From an uncultured Burkholderiales bacterium (GTDB lineage Bacteria; Pseudomonadota; Gammaproteobacteria; Burkholderiales; Burkholderiaceae_E): 7,178 nucleotides of DNA. Shown piece after piece: positions 6,514 through 7,178 of the stretch; positions within the stretch are counted from its first letter, which is position 1; every line of letters begins with the position of its first letter. Both the position numbers and the translations under genes were made by a program. Under the pieces are notes generated by a model, which saw only the letters and a program-made list of their open reading frames with translations, was not told the origin of the DNA and searched no databases. The DNA lies in contig CAIXXI010000560.1 of NCBI GenBank assembly GCA_903923345.1, positions 1-7,178 of the forward strand. The letters run 5' to 3'.

Positions 6514-7178
6514 TCAGGCCTGAGCCGGCGCGCGGGCAGGCCGCTGCGGCGTGCCTTCGGAGACTGTCAGCACGTCGAAACCGGTCTCGGTGACCAGCAC
6601 CGTGTGCTCCCACTGCGCCGAGAGGCTGTGGTCTTTGGTCACGATGGTCCAGCCGTCGGACAGCTCGCGGATCTCGCGGCGCCCGGCATTGATCATGGGT
6701 TCAATGGTGAAAATCATGCCGGGGACCAGCTTCTCGCCGGTCGATGGGCGGCCATAGTGCAAAACCTGAGGCTCTTCATGGAACTTGCGCCCGATGCCGT
6801 GCCCACAGAACTCGCGCACGATCGAAAAACCCAATGACTCGGCATGCTTCTGGATGACATGACCGATGTCGCCCAGGGTGGCGCCGGGTGCCACCTGCTC
6901 GATGCCCAGCCACATGCACTCGAAACTCACCTCGCACAGGCGACGCGCCGCGATCGAGGGCTCGCCCACACTGAACATCCGGCTGGTGTCGCCATGAAAG
7001 CCGTCCTTGATCACCGTGATGTCGAGGTTGACCACGTCACCCTGCTTGAGCACCTTGTCGCCGGGGATGCCATGGCAGACCTGATGATTGACCGATGTGC
7101 AGATCGATTTCGGGAATGGGCGATAGCCTGGCGGCGCGTAATTCAGCGGCGCCGTGATGGTCTGCTGAACATTGACCA
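6514..7178 (-). CDS. map: Type I methionine aminopeptidase Map (N-terminus beyond the window)
   Basis: Map removes the initiator methionine from new proteins as they leave the ribosome. The frame is open to the right edge, giving 220 visible residues; compared with the 264-residue E. coli enzyme, roughly 45 N-terminal residues are missing. Numbering from the first complete codon (7176), the five metal ligands are all present: D52 in VVNLD, D63 in HGDTS, H126 in CGHGIG, E159 in FTIEPM and E190 in QWEHT. The substrate-contact histidines H35 (VCHGIP) and H133 (FHEEP) are present too. A GTG at 7053 might be taken as a start, but conserved sequence (PFPKSICTSVNHQVCHGIP) continues upstream of it, so that would truncate the gene. 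The protein ends in a short Pro/Ala/Arg-rich tail. It lies 52 bases upstream of glnD on the same strand and probably shares a transcript with it. No zinc-binding N-terminal extension can be judged from here. Confidence 0.96.
   Translation of the reverse strand, partial: VNVQQTITAPLNYAPPGYRPFPKSICTSVNHQVCHGIPGDKVLKQGDVVNLDITVIKDGFHGDTSRMFSVGEPSIAARRLCEVSFECMWLGIEQVAPGATLGDIGHVIQKHAESLGFSIVREFCGHGIGRKFHEEPQVLHYGRPSTGEKLVPGMIFTIEPMINAGRREIRELSDGWTIVTKDHSLSAQWEHTVLVTETGFDVLTVSEGTPQRPARAPAQA

Noticed and set aside
6514..7053. Methionine aminopeptidase starting at the GTG at 7053
   Set aside because: The frame stays open to the right edge, and the upstream translation contains conserved Map sequence including the VCHGIP histidine, so the real start is outside the window.
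1..7178. Mobile element, CRISPR array, defence cassette, RNA gene or undescribed multi-gene system
   Set aside because: Five conserved housekeeping genes fill nearly every base, no direct-repeat array, transposase, integrase or tRNA-like segment was seen, and base composition looks even across the window.

Overview
This window is a compact, GC-rich stretch of bacterial chromosome carrying only housekeeping genes. The gene content and sequence style point to a gammaproteobacterium: there is a long NAD-dependent LigA, a GlnD with the full nucleotidyltransferase-HD-ACT-ACT layout, the map-glnD order also found in E. coli, and a phosphorylase resembling the Pseudomonas methylthioinosine enzyme. 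A high-GC lineage such as Xanthomonadales, Chromatiales or a Wenzhouxiangella relative would fit, but this placement is inference and not a match to a known genome.

The left half (bases 2 to 3850) reads on the plus strand. ligA, encoding DNA ligase, overlaps galU, encoding UDP-glucose pyrophosphorylase, by four bases (ATGA). galU is followed after four bases by a purine nucleoside phosphorylase of the MTAP/MTIP branch. The three genes look like one transcription unit whose promoter lies left of the window. Their functions (DNA joining, sugar-nucleotide supply, methylthio-nucleoside salvage) are unrelated, so the grouping looks like compact gene packing and not a pathway.

The right half (3852 to 7178) reads on the minus strand. 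map, encoding methionine aminopeptidase, runs off the right edge without its N-terminus. After a 52-base gap comes glnD, the uridylyltransferase/uridylyl-removing sensor of nitrogen status. The gap holds a 7-base-pair inverted repeat whose 3' arm covers the likely ribosome binding site of glnD, which appears to begin at a TTG codon.

The two transcription units converge with a single base between their stop codons, so their transcripts must end inside each other. No stretch over 300 bases lacks a gene. I saw no tRNA, rRNA, mobile element, CRISPR array, prophage or defence gene. I do not find a new multi-gene system here; the points worth a second look are small-scale ones in the findings.
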